Shown piece by piece: positions 16,743 to 24,430 of a stretch of 49,540 nt of DNA (position 1 is its first letter; every line of letters begins with the position of its first letter). The stretch comes from a virus. A program made the translations under genes and the position numbers. The stretch spans positions 1-49,540 of the IMG/VR virus record IMGVR_UViG_3300025120_012797; one strand, given 5' to 3'. The notes below the pieces were generated by a model, which saw only the letters and a program-made list of their open reading frames with translations, was not told the origin of the DNA and searched no databases.

Positions 16743-17297
16743 ATGCGAGCCATGGAATTCACAGAAACAAGTTGTCCTAGGACCAAAGCCAAGGAATGTA
16801 GTTGTAGCAAGGTAAACAGTATTACCGAAGCACAGGAAACAACTGTGGCACAGTGCATATTGGAGCATTCTGACACCGTTAAGGGGTCAATCCTGCTTAT
16901 ACAGGCGCCAGGAACAGCAACACTAGTCAAAGGCACCATCACTGGACTTACCCCGGGAGAACACGGTTTCCATATACACGAGTTTGGTGACATGTCAGAT
17001 GGTTGTAAATCAATGGGCGGACACTACAACCCAGATGGAGTTGATCACGGTGACATCAGCGAAGGACACGTGGGAGATCTTGGTAATATTACAGCAAACG
17101 ATTCAGGCACTGCCAGTTTCACAATAGAAGCAAAGAGAGTAGACTTGCTAGGTGATAGGTCAGTGATCGGCAGAGGATTCGTTGTACACTCAGACAAAGA
17201 TGATCTAGGCAAGGGTGGAGACGCAGAGAGTTTGAAAACGGGCAACGCAGGTGATAGGTTAGCCTGTGGTGTGATAACAATGAGGGCGGCGGAATGA
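16743..17297 (+). CDS. sodC: Cu/Zn superoxide dismutase without signal peptide
   Basis: Converts superoxide to hydrogen peroxide and oxygen. Copper ligands HGFHIHEFGD (His77, His79), the bridging His in GGHYNP, zinc ligands in HGD and HVGDLGN, the fourth copper His in FVVHSDKDDLG, and the disulfide cysteines (DGC and LAC) are all present, so it should be active. Bacterial SodC is normally secreted, but here there is no signal peptide. Instead the protein begins MRAMEFTE, resembling the capsid-targeting tags of its neighbours, followed by a Cys-rich segment (CPRTKAKECSC). A late promoter precedes it and it overlaps an FMN reductase gene by 4 nt. I infer a virion-packaged or late cytosolic enzyme. 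Confidence 0.93.
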   Translation: MRAMEFTETSCPRTKAKECSCSKVNSITEAQETTVAQCILEHSDTVKGSILLIQAPGTATLVKGTITGLTPGEHGFHIHEFGDMSDGCKSMGGHYNPDGVDHGDISEGHVGDLGNITANDSGTASFTIEAKRVDLLGDRSVIGRGFVVHSDKDDLGKGGDAESLKTGNAGDRLACGVITMRAAE

Positions 17298-17896
17298 AGT
17301 TCGTAATCTACAACGGAACATTGAAGGCAGACGCAGAGTCAAACACCAGCAAAGTTGTACAGATGTTAAAACTGGCATTTGAAAAACTAGGGAACGAATG
17401 CGAAGTTGTAACGATGGCTGAACTCAACTACCAAAGAGGCACCGTGGACATTGATGATGACCTAAAACCAGAATTAATGAAAATGTTCAAAGCAGACGGT
17501 GTCGTGTTTGCCACACCTATATGGTGGAGTGGACAGAGTTCACACATACAGGCAATAATGGAAAGGATGGATCCAATATACAACTGGGCAAAAGAAAACA
17601 AGCATCAACCTTTCTATAATAAAGTATTTGGCAGTCTTATATCCGGTGGCGGAGATGGATTCCAAAAGATACACGGCAACCTTTATAGTTTTGCTTCAAA
17701 CTTTGGATTCACGATAGTGCCACAGGCAAACGTTGAATCGAAAGCACAAGGCGTGGACGAGATAACACAGGACGACGACACAGTGGATCAAGTAAAGAAC
17801 TGTGCTATCAACATGACAGCATGGGCGAGAGTATTAAAAGAAGGCAATCCAGCAAAAGACGGCAGGCACGGATCAGTAGACGTCAATGAAGATTAA
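17294..17896 (+). CDS. Flavodoxin-fold NAD(P)H-dependent FMN reductase family protein
   Basis: A 200-residue protein with the flavodoxin-like fold: N-terminal strand KFVIYNGTL and Ser/Asn phosphate loop (AESNTSK), then the typical FATPIWWSGQSSHIQAIMERMD segment that contacts the flavin, and SLISGGGDGFQ. This fits the NADPH-dependent FMN reductase/quinone reductase family. It overlaps the sodC stop by 4 nt (ATGA), so the two redox enzymes are coupled. It may supply reduced flavin or detoxify quinones. It lacks the N-terminal tag present in its neighbours. Confidence 0.85.
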   Translation: MKFVIYNGTLKADAESNTSKVVQMLKLAFEKLGNECEVVTMAELNYQRGTVDIDDDLKPELMKMFKADGVVFATPIWWSGQSSHIQAIMERMDPIYNWAKENKHQPFYNKVFGSLISGGGDGFQKIHGNLYSFASNFGFTIVPQANVESKAQGVDEITQDDDTVDQVKNCAINMTAWARVLKEGNPAKDGRHGSVDVNED

Positions 17897-18113
17897 AGAA
17901 ATACTGGCGACAAAATACGTACACCCAGACGTAAACAAGATCTTAAAAAAATACGAAAAGCAGGCCAAGGGAAGATCAAGGATGGGATACCATTCAATGA
18001 TGGCATATCCATACAGGGTGGAAGGCTGGAGCAACAAATACAAGAAGTCCATAAACTGTAGCAACCCAAAAGGATTCTCACAGAAGGCCCACTGTGCAGG
18101 GAAGAAAAAATGA
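17886..18113 (+). CDS. Small Lys/Cys-rich basic protein, capsid-targeting-like start
   Basis: A 75-residue strongly basic protein. It begins MKIKEILA, a variant of the tag seen in neighbouring late genes. The C-terminal module CSNPKGFSQKAHCAGKKK pairs two cysteines about ten residues apart among Lys residues; related C...C/Lys modules end the products of 18110, 23419, 24245 and 24430. This suggests a nucleic-acid-binding internal head protein. It overlaps both neighbours (11 and 4 nt). Confidence 0.7.
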   Translation: MKIKEILATKYVHPDVNKILKKYEKQAKGRSRMGYHSMMAYPYRVEGWSNKYKKSINCSNPKGFSQKAHCAGKKK

Positions 18114-18763
18114 AGATAAAAGAATTCATAATAATGCCACACACGGCGGACACGATGGGTCTCATACACAAACCCGGAACAGGTCCAAACAATAGGTTTG
18201 GCTTCAAGAACGTGGGCAACAACAAGGCAAACGAAGATGAACATAGTCCAGATCTAAAATTACCTACTGGCAAAAAAATGGTATTGCAGGCAGAGGATAA
18301 TGAACACACACGAGGTCTCGTAATAACAAGCAACGAAGACGGAAGTTATGATTCATATTATTGGTATAATAACCCTAAAGAGGCAATGCCAATAGAAGTC
18401 AAAATAGATGGTGAATCTGTTTCAAAAGATGCAAAGAATGTTCGTTGGGAATATCATCCTGAACTGGAAGAAGAAGCCGCAGGGGTTGGCATAGTAACAA
18501 AACAGAATGCGACAAAAGACGTGCCTGTGGGCGGCGAGTACATGAACGTGAAAAAATTGAAGTTGGACTGGAAAGAGTTCAACGAGAACTTCGCGGATGG
18601 TAAAAAGAAAGGCAAGAGCAGACCAGGCAGAGTAAAGAAGTCGGGTGCCAGTTGTAACGGATCTGTCACAGCACTGCGTAAGAGAGCAAAAAACAGCAGT
18701 GGTGAGAAGGCCAAAATGTATCACTGGTGTGCCAACATGAAGAGCGGACGTAAAAAGAAATAA
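18110..18763 (+). CDS. Late protein with Lys/Cys-rich C-terminal module
   Basis: A 217-residue protein beginning MKIKEFII, similar to the capsid-targeting pattern but without a clear Glu at the expected cleavage position. The middle is a soluble mixed alpha/beta region. The last 55 residues are very basic and contain GASCNGSVTALRKRAK and MYHWCANMKSGRKKK, the same type of two-cysteine basic module as in its neighbours. It is coupled to the preceding gene by an ATGA overlap. A DNA-associated head protein is the best guess. Confidence 0.65.
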   Translation: MKIKEFIIMPHTADTMGLIHKPGTGPNNRFGFKNVGNNKANEDEHSPDLKLPTGKKMVLQAEDNEHTRGLVITSNEDGSYDSYYWYNNPKEAMPIEVKIDGESVSKDAKNVRWEYHPELEEEAAGVGIVTKQNATKDVPVGGEYMNVKKLKLDWKEFNENFADGKKKGKSRPGRVKKSGASCNGSVTALRKRAKNSSGEKAKMYHWCANMKSGRKKK

Positions 18764-18769
18764 TAATTA
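18763..18769 (+). promoter_or_regulatory. Degenerate late promoter ATAATTA
   Basis: ATAATTA (one mismatch to ATAAATA) ends 7 nt before the ATG at 18777, the same spacing as clear late promoters; overlaps the previous stop codon. Confidence 0.4.
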
Positions 18770-18776
18770 CTTCTGT

Positions 18777-19544
18777 ATGAAGTACAATCTCATAATAGGC
18801 TATCAAGTATTCGAAAGAAATAAAGATTTGCCCGTGATATCAGTCTTTTTGGACGGATCTTTGTTAGATCAATTTAACTGTGATAACGAACAATCGACCG
18901 AAGTTTCCATACGTGAAGAATTCAATGTAGAAGATAACTATCCTTGTTACAAACGAGGCTGTAGTTCTACTAGAGTTTACAAGTATTCCTCGCCAGCAAA
19001 ATATAAAATGATAGAAGTAGACTCATCGACCTGGACTGATCAAACCAAACTTACAATAGAAGTGTCTAGCAACAAATCCAACTACAACAACGGATTCATG
19101 ACTAAAAGAAGTATGGTCTGTATTAGTCCTGTGTTCCTCATGAGCAAGGACATAGACTCTAACCAATCCATTTTACGAAGTATAATTAAAAGATCACAAA
19201 GAGCTAAAATTGGAAAAGAGTCAACAATAATAGATAATGCACTTACTTGGCCTGGGATTTCACAGCATCCAGACCGGGAGGATCAGAGATACATGGGGCA
19301 AGGTGGAAATTTTAAAATGCACTTTGACATCAGAAAGAAACACAAAACACACCTACTAGTGAAGGATGGCACAATCCCTAAAGGTTACTTTGTGCTTGAT
19401 AGATTCGCCACGGCATGGCTACAGCACCATTACAAGAAGTACTTTGATTTTGTGACGAATGTAGTCAATACAAGCACCAACAATGATCCATTGGCAGTGA
19501 AACATGATTGCAAAGTAGAGTTAAGGGAAAAATCAAAGGAATAA
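18777..19544 (+). CDS. Unknown protein
   Basis: A 255-residue protein, N-terminal half beta-rich with several Cys (YPCYKRGCSS), C-terminal half with basic and aromatic residues (FKMHFDIRKKHKTHLLV). No domain recognised, no signal peptide. Its TAA stop is inside the late promoter of the next gene. It may be a virion component given its surroundings. Confidence 0.65.
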   Translation: MKYNLIIGYQVFERNKDLPVISVFLDGSLLDQFNCDNEQSTEVSIREEFNVEDNYPCYKRGCSSTRVYKYSSPAKYKMIEVDSSTWTDQTKLTIEVSSNKSNYNNGFMTKRSMVCISPVFLMSKDIDSNQSILRSIIKRSQRAKIGKESTIIDNALTWPGISQHPDREDQRYMGQGGNFKMHFDIRKKHKTHLLVKDGTIPKGYFVLDRFATAWLQHHYKKYFDFVTNVVNTSTNNDPLAVKHDCKVELREKSKE

Positions 19545-19547
19545 ATA
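19541..19547 (+). promoter_or_regulatory. T4-like late promoter ATAAATA
   Basis: ATAAATA ending 6 nt before the ATG at 19554; the preceding TAA stop (19542-19544) lies inside it. No Shine-Dalgarno sequence. Confidence 0.65.
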
Positions 19548-19553
19548 TCTACA

Positions 19554-19823
19554 ATGAAGATCAACGAAGTAATCATAAAAAGAGTGCAAGAGCAGGCAAC
19601 TGCCGGTGCCACAAGTGCGGGTAATATAGCATCAGTTACATCACCACACATAGCAATTGGCAAGGACCGATTCAAGAAATCATACACAGGATCTCCTGGT
19701 AGATCGGGTACAAAAGCACCCAACGTGCCAAAACCCAAGAAACAGAAACCCACAGACAACGCACTGGACATGAAGGGCACTAGCCTGTTTGGTGGACCAG
19801 CAGTGTCTAGAAACATGTACTAA
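19554..19823 (+). CDS. Small basic late protein, capsid-targeting-like start
   Basis: An 89-residue basic, Pro/Gly/Lys-rich protein that is probably disordered after its N-terminal helix MKINEVIIKRVQEQ. The tag pattern matches neighbours; the possible cleavage Glu would be in RVQE. The C-terminal half has KAPNVPKPKKQKP. It overlaps the zinc-ribbon-like gene start by one base (TAATG). Confidence 0.6.
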   Translation: MKINEVIIKRVQEQATAGATSAGNIASVTSPHIAIGKDRFKKSYTGSPGRSGTKAPNVPKPKKQKPTDNALDMKGTSLFGGPAVSRNMY

Positions 19824-19990
19824 TGGAACCTTTAGTCCTAACAGATCCTATCAAATGTAAGAACTGTGGATTTGATAGTCATTGTGGCAAAGTATCCAAA
19901 AGAACAGAGATAGGATACGCATCAGAAGGTTCAAAAACACACGAAATTGAAGTTTGTAAGCAGTGTAGGTGTGAGGCCTGCGAAGCATAA
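19823..19990 (+). CDS. Small zinc-ribbon-like protein
   Basis: A 55-residue protein with cysteines at 12, 15, 21, 45, 48, 50 and 53, forming CKNCG near the start and CKQCRCEAC near the end. Two CxxC pairs separated by a short beta region is the usual layout of a zinc ribbon. Its start overlaps the previous stop and its own TAA is inside the next late promoter (19987-19993). A nucleic acid or protein contact role is possible; nothing more specific is visible. Confidence 0.65.
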   Translation: MEPLVLTDPIKCKNCGFDSHCGKVSKRTEIGYASEGSKTHEIEVCKQCRCEACEA

Positions 19991-19993
19991 ATA
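19987..19993 (+). promoter_or_regulatory. T4-like late promoter ATAAATA
   Basis: ATAAATA ending 5 nt before the ATG at 19999; the preceding TAA stop (19988-19990) is embedded. No Shine-Dalgarno sequence. Confidence 0.65.
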
Positions 19994-19998
19994 TTGGT

Positions 19999-20322
19999 AT
20001 GAAAGCAAATGAATTCATAAGAGAAGGTGCAGATTTCATGGGATACATGAAAGAGAAAGACCCGGATGGTGGTGTCAGATGGACATACCCGGATGGTTTT
20101 GAAACACAAACTCCACACAGAAGCAACTTCGCCGCAAGAGAATTTTTAAGCAAGGTAGGAATGGATCCAGACTTCGAGAACTCGGGTCCAATAGACATCA
20201 ACACATTCATAGGCAAATTGAGCCAGTTTGGTCACAACGACAAAGAGATCAAGATGTACCACGACGAAGCAGTAAGAATTAAAAAAACACATCCAGAATT
20301 AACACACGTAGCCTTTATATAA
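19999..20322 (+). CDS. Late protein with capsid-targeting-like N-terminus
   Basis: A 107-residue protein starting MKANEFIRE, the best match in the window to a T4-type capsid-targeting peptide with a gp21-like IRE cleavage site after Glu9. The rest is a polar alpha/beta sequence with no recognised motif. A late promoter precedes it, and the next tagged gene starts one base after its stop. Confidence 0.7.
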   Translation: MKANEFIREGADFMGYMKEKDPDGGVRWTYPDGFETQTPHRSNFAAREFLSKVGMDPDFENSGPIDINTFIGKLSQFGHNDKEIKMYHDEAVRIKKTHPELTHVAFI

Positions 20323-20323
20323 C

Positions 20324-21871
20324 ATGAAGTTCAACGAATTATCAGACATGATGCAGAAGCCGGAACCAAAGCCGGACACATACGAAGCGGGCATGGCACT
20401 GAACCAATTGTTAAAAATTGGCACACACGCAATCAAGATACACAACATGATAGACGATGGTGCAGAGATGGAATCTTGGGTGGCCAAGAAGATTGATCTA
20501 GCATCAAACTATGTGAAGAGCGTACACGGTTACACGGCAGGTTCCAAGGTAGGCACTTACGATGACGACGGCATGTCAGAGATGAAACGAATGCCCAAAG
20601 GCACAGGCACCATGCAAGGTGTAAAAGAAAACCCACTTATGGCATTAGGTGTAGCGGCGGCCAGTGGTGCCGGAAATGCAATAGGAAATAGAATTGCAGA
20701 CAAATTAGGTGCTGGCAAGAAAGCCAACACAAACATGATTAAGAAGGAAGACACTCCGGCCACGGATAAAGAGATCAAGATGGCCAAGGGCATAGCGTTC
20801 GACAAGAGGAACAAGGACAACATGTCCAAGGCAACCAGCACCATAGAGAAAGTCAGGAAAGGTCTGTCACAACAGCCAGACGTTGCTGACGCACTTAGGA
20901 CAGCCAACGAGGACGCTGGCGAGGGACACATGAGCAAATCACAGTTGTACGCAACTGCAAAGATGGCAATTGAACTACTGGACATGATTAACAAAGGTGA
21001 CGACCTAGAGGGTTGGGTGCAGACTAAACTTAATTTAGCGGCAGACTACCTACAGGCAGTGTACCACTACGAGGACTACCAGAAGTTAAATCCATACAGA
21101 GAAGAGCTGGACGGTGCGTTGGTGCAGAGACACGCAGGAATCATACAAAAGCATTTAGACGAAATATTGGAGAGAAAATGCAGGGCAGAAGATGTTGACA
21201 CTAAACCTGGCATGATGAGAATTCTTAAGAAGAGAGTGAACGAAGTTGAGAAAGAGATGGCAAAAGAGAACAGAAAAAGCACAGACGAAGGTGACGGACG
21301 CAAGAAAGGTATCCATGGTAAAGGACATCCTATGCGTCAGAAACAACAAGCGGCCATACACGCCAATGAAGAATCATATATAAAACCTTACATTTCAATG
21401 TACAAAGGCAAGGATGGCAAGCAAGTTTATGACGTGTTGGACAAACACGAGAAGTCAGCATACAAAACATCAGACGAGAGATTGGCACAGCACTTCTTTA
21501 AGAAGAACTATGATAAGTTGAGAGAGGCAGAACTCGACGAAGGCATAAAAGAATGGGGTAAAAGGCTAGCAATGGCGGGAGTTATTGTGGCAGGACTGGC
21601 CGGAGCCAACTCAATTAACAATGCAATAGACAATTCAATACCGGCTGTCAAAGCCATGAACACAGCATTGGAACTGGCACAAGATTCGGGCAACACAGAA
21701 CTGGCAAAAATGATAGAAAAAGATCTGTCAGATGCCAAGGTTAGACTGAGTTCTGGCAAGGATCTATCGCATGTAGCGGACATGCAGGACAAATACGCCA
21801 AGTTCATGAAGACAGAGGGCATGGCATACGAGTCAAAACTAGCAGTAAACCTAAAACAACGCCTTAAATAA
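20324..21871 (+). CDS. 515-residue late protein with duplicated helical module
   Basis: The protein begins MKFNELSDMM, a looser version of the neighbouring tags. A helical module occurs twice: about residues 26-75 (MESWVAKKIDLASNYVKSV) and about 206-255 (LEGWVQTKLNLAADYLQAV). This WV-x-K-(I/L)-x-L-A-x-(D/N)-Y module is known from structural proteins of marine T4-like phages. Gly/Ala-rich hydrophobic segments lie near 110-125 and 412-430. Basic linkers (GRKKGIHGKGHPM) separate the parts. It probably belongs to the prohead core or inner head; it is too long for a simple internal protein and could be cut at several sites by a prohead protease. Confidence 0.65.
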   Translation: MKFNELSDMMQKPEPKPDTYEAGMALNQLLKIGTHAIKIHNMIDDGAEMESWVAKKIDLASNYVKSVHGYTAGSKVGTYDDDGMSEMKRMPKGTGTMQGVKENPLMALGVAAASGAGNAIGNRIADKLGAGKKANTNMIKKEDTPATDKEIKMAKGIAFDKRNKDNMSKATSTIEKVRKGLSQQPDVADALRTANEDAGEGHMSKSQLYATAKMAIELLDMINKGDDLEGWVQTKLNLAADYLQAVYHYEDYQKLNPYREELDGALVQRHAGIIQKHLDEILERKCRAEDVDTKPGMMRILKKRVNEVEKEMAKENRKSTDEGDGRKKGIHGKGHPMRQKQQAAIHANEESYIKPYISMYKGKDGKQVYDVLDKHEKSAYKTSDERLAQHFFKKNYDKLREAELDEGIKEWGKRLAMAGVIVAGLAGANSINNAIDNSIPAVKAMNTALELAQDSGNTELAKMIEKDLSDAKVRLSSGKDLSHVADMQDKYAKFMKTEGMAYESKLAVNLKQRLK

Positions 21872-21883
21872 ACATATAACAAA

Positions 21884-21891
21884 TATAAATA
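21884..21891 (+). promoter_or_regulatory. T4-like late promoter TATAAATA (full match)
   Basis: Exact T4 late consensus TATAAATA, ending 6 nt before the ATG at 21898. The gap (CTTCAT) has no Shine-Dalgarno sequence. This is the strongest single match in the window. Confidence 0.75.
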
Positions 21892-21897
21892 CTTCAT

Positions 21898-22746
21898 ATG
21901 AGCACAGCCGACAACAGTTTCGCAAACCTAGTAAGACGTTTAAACGCGATGAGCAACATTACTCCAGAGCAGGAAAGACAGTCCATGATGGAAGCAGTTG
22001 GCAAAGCACCAAAAGTGTTAGATGACAAAGAAGTTTCATTGGCTGACATAGCCAAATTGGCAGGAATCAAAGAATATGTGGAACCTGCAAAGCACTCAAA
22101 GAAAGCAAAAGCACTCGTTGAGTCTATCACAGCAGAACCAAAATCGGAATCAAGTATTGCTAAAGCAATAAAAGAATCAGACGCAGATGACTCTATAGCG
22201 ACTTCAATCAAGAAAGAAGTTAATGAGGAAGTAAATAGATTAGACAAGATAGCAGAATTGGAAGCACAGTTGGCAGAACTGAAGACGGAACAAAAAGAAG
22301 AACAAACGTATGACTCAAAATCATTTAGAGAAGTTATCACAAAAGATATCGCAGAGTACATCAAAGATGCAGAAGATTCTGCTCTCGTGGAACTGTACAA
22401 CACAATCTCAGACAATGAAGCAGTTTACAACGAGGAATCATCAAACATTCTCATCAAGACTCCAGAGACTACTGAGATCATAGCAGACGCTGAACAGGCC
22501 GAAGCACCAGAAGAAAAAGTTGACGAGAAAGTAAAAGACTTTGTAGACTACGACAGGAACAAAGAAGAACCACACACACCAGAAAAAGACGGTGAGGAAG
22601 AAGCAGAAGACAAATCCGACGAACTAGACACGGATGGTGAAGTAGACATGTTAGACCCAGAGTTTGACGAAGGTGAAGAAGTAGAAATAGAAGCATCTGC
22701 AGAAGACAAGTTCACAAACGATCTAGATCCAGCAGACAAAAAATAA
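21898..22746 (+). CDS. Acidic late protein, head-assembly-like
   Basis: A 282-residue, very Glu/Lys-rich protein with long coiled-coil-like helices (IAELEAQLAELK) and a strongly acidic C-terminal third (DGEEEAEDKSDELDTDGEVD). The segment SLADIAKLAGIKEYV is like short helices in prohead scaffold proteins of T4-like phages. Acidic, helical, late-expressed proteins are typical of scaffolds and prohead core. No enzymatic motif. Preceded by the best late promoter in the window. Confidence 0.6.
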   Translation: MSTADNSFANLVRRLNAMSNITPEQERQSMMEAVGKAPKVLDDKEVSLADIAKLAGIKEYVEPAKHSKKAKALVESITAEPKSESSIAKAIKESDADDSIATSIKKEVNEEVNRLDKIAELEAQLAELKTEQKEEQTYDSKSFREVITKDIAEYIKDAEDSALVELYNTISDNEAVYNEESSNILIKTPETTEIIADAEQAEAPEEKVDEKVKDFVDYDRNKEEPHTPEKDGEEEAEDKSDELDTDGEVDMLDPEFDEGEEVEIEASAEDKFTNDLDPADKK

Positions 22747-22755
22747 TCTAAAAAA

Positions 22756-22762
22756 TTAAATA
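22756..22762 (+). promoter_or_regulatory. Late promoter variant TTAAATA
   Basis: TTAAATA ending 5 nt before the ATG at 22768, in a 21-nt gap between genes; no Shine-Dalgarno sequence. Confidence 0.5.
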
Positions 22763-22767
22763 AGTGT

Positions 22768-23409
22768 ATGCAGTTACACTTGACCGACAACAAGTTCAAC
22801 ACCAATCCTTATTGGAGTGAGCGTATAAAAAGCATATTCGCATGTCCGCCCAAAGACGTTGTAGAAATGTTTGACCAGAACGGTTACGATCTCACCAAGT
22901 TGGAACAACTATATGCTGTGGCCAACGATGCAATTACCACACGACACAGGAATTCAGAACACATCACACTACGTCAACCATGGTTCACTGCAGATGACAC
23001 GGAATACGGTCCACACATCAACCATGCCTACATGTTTGAACGCAAGGGATATTCAGGTGACGCATTGGTACAACTTGAAACATGGGCCGACTACAGGCCA
23101 CACTTCCATAAACTGACTGCCATGAGGCCCAAGTGGGGACTGGATTTCTCAATAGACTACTGTGACCGTGAGGGCAACGTGTTTGAACTGCTTCATTGGG
23201 AGTATGACGGGTTCGACTACAACGAAGTGGCCGACAAGAAAGAGATCATGGATGAGTTCCTACAGAACCAGGACTGGGATGAACGGGCACAGACCATGCT
23301 GGAACGCAAGTCAGAATGGCATGAATTGGGCTTTTTTGAGCAGAGTGCATGGAAAACTAAATTCTTTGGCATAGACAAAGAACGTTTCAAGATGGTGATA
23401 TGGAAATAA
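22768..23409 (+). CDS. Conserved-type phage protein, unknown
   Basis: A 213-residue protein rich in Trp, Phe, His and Asp, without signal peptide. No catalytic motif identified. Surroundings and promoter type suggest a late virion-related gene. Its TAA stop is embedded in the next late promoter. Confidence 0.65.
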   Translation: MQLHLTDNKFNTNPYWSERIKSIFACPPKDVVEMFDQNGYDLTKLEQLYAVANDAITTRHRNSEHITLRQPWFTADDTEYGPHINHAYMFERKGYSGDALVQLETWADYRPHFHKLTAMRPKWGLDFSIDYCDREGNVFELLHWEYDGFDYNEVADKKEIMDEFLQNQDWDERAQTMLERKSEWHELGFFEQSAWKTKFFGIDKERFKMVIWK

Positions 23410-23412
23410 ATA
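23406..23412 (+). promoter_or_regulatory. T4-like late promoter ATAAATA
   Basis: ATAAATA ending 6 nt before the ATG at 23419; the preceding TAA stop (23407-23409) is inside the motif. No Shine-Dalgarno sequence. Confidence 0.65.
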
Positions 23413-23418
23413 CTGTAC

Positions 23419-24243
23419 ATGAGCTCAATACCTTACAACTACGGATCATACATAGACGCCAAAGTGGCAATGACTGACACAGGGCACGTGCCCGCGGGCA
23501 AACAGATCCAGTCACCGGCAAGTGCGGGTAGCAGGGGACTGGCAAAAACCATGACTTTTTCAAAAGACAAGACACAGATGCAGTTGGGACAAGAGGCCAT
23601 AGCAGAATCAATGGTGGAGATCAGAAGCATCATAAACAGGATTGACGGTGTGAACGCACCAGTGCAGGAAGCACCAAAAGAGAATGAAGAAACAGTTTCA
23701 GAAGACGAGCCTGGTTTATATAAAAACCCTGATAAAGAATTTAACATTAATGGAATGACAACTAAAAAAGATGTTGTGCAATCTATTATAGATAATTTAG
23801 ATAACAATGAATTAGATACTGCTAAAGACAGTTTAAATCAATTACTTGATGTAGTAACTGCACTACACGACGACTATCAACCAATGCCAGAGGGTGATGA
23901 GTTTGACATAGCAGAGGACGAGGACTTCGAGGAAGTGCTTGGTTCACTAGGTTTCCCAGAAGACGAAACAGATTTATTTGACGCAGAGTACCAAGGCAGG
24001 AAAGTTCCACTTAACAAACCCATGCGTGGTGACACTAAAAAATTCAAAGTGTACGTTAAGGATCCAAAGACAGGCAATGTTAAAAAAGTAAACTTTGGAC
24101 ATGGCGGTACGAGTGCAAAAAGAAAAACAATGAGAATTAGGAAATCTAATCCAAAAGCAAGAAAATCATTTAGAGCACGTCACAACTGTGCAAACCCAGG
24201 ACCAAAGACCAAAGCAAGATATTGGTCATGTAGGAAGTGGTAA
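23419..24243 (+). CDS. Mosaic late protein with basic Cys-containing C-terminal domain
   Basis: A 274-residue protein of three parts. An N-terminal third with little structure is followed by a helical segment at about 95-155 (VVQSIIDNLDNNELDTAK), then an acidic linker and a C-terminal domain from about 190 (KKFKVYVKDPKTGNVKKV) ending in KSFRARHNCANPGPKTKARYWSCRKW-type basic residues with two cysteines. The C-terminal domain recurs in structural proteins of marine T4-like phages. The central segment (about 23710-23870) uses markedly more A/T-ending codons than its flanks, suggesting it was recombined in. The two-Cys basic end is like those of 17886 and 24245. Function unknown; a head or DNA-packaging association is inferred. 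Confidence 0.65.
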   Translation: MSSIPYNYGSYIDAKVAMTDTGHVPAGKQIQSPASAGSRGLAKTMTFSKDKTQMQLGQEAIAESMVEIRSIINRIDGVNAPVQEAPKENEETVSEDEPGLYKNPDKEFNINGMTTKKDVVQSIIDNLDNNELDTAKDSLNQLLDVVTALHDDYQPMPEGDEFDIAEDEDFEEVLGSLGFPEDETDLFDAEYQGRKVPLNKPMRGDTKKFKVYVKDPKTGNVKKVNFGHGGTSAKRKTMRIRKSNPKARKSFRARHNCANPGPKTKARYWSCRKW

Positions 24244-24244
24244 C

Positions 24245-24430
24245 ATGAAGATCACTGAAGTCACAGGAATCACAGAACAAGAATTCGAACAACTAGCAGA
24301 GAAACAAGACGCCTGCTATCACAAAGTAAAATCAAGATACAAAGTATGGCCATCGGCCTACGCCAGTGGTGCATTAGTGCAGTGTCGTAAAAAAGGTGCG
24401 GCCAACTGGGGCAACAGCAAGAAGAAATAA
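24245..24430 (+). CDS. Small Lys/Cys-rich basic protein, capsid-targeting-like start
   Basis: A 61-residue protein. I place the start at ATG 24245, one base after the previous stop; an upstream in-frame ATG lies inside the previous gene. It begins MKITEVTGITE, similar to the neighbouring tags with a possible cut after ITE. The rest is a basic domain, CYHKVKSRYKVWPSAYASG then ALVQCRKKG, with two cysteines and a WGNSKKK tail. This module occurs in phage and giant virus proteins and looks nucleic-acid-binding. Overlaps the next start (TAATG). Confidence 0.7.
   Translation: MKITEVTGITEQEFEQLAEKQDACYHKVKSRYKVWPSAYASGALVQCRKKGAANWGNSKKK

Noticed and set aside
24188-24244. Earlier start for the 24245 gene
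   Set aside because: It lies within the end of the 23419 gene, and the tag-like MKITEV start at 24245 matches its neighbours.
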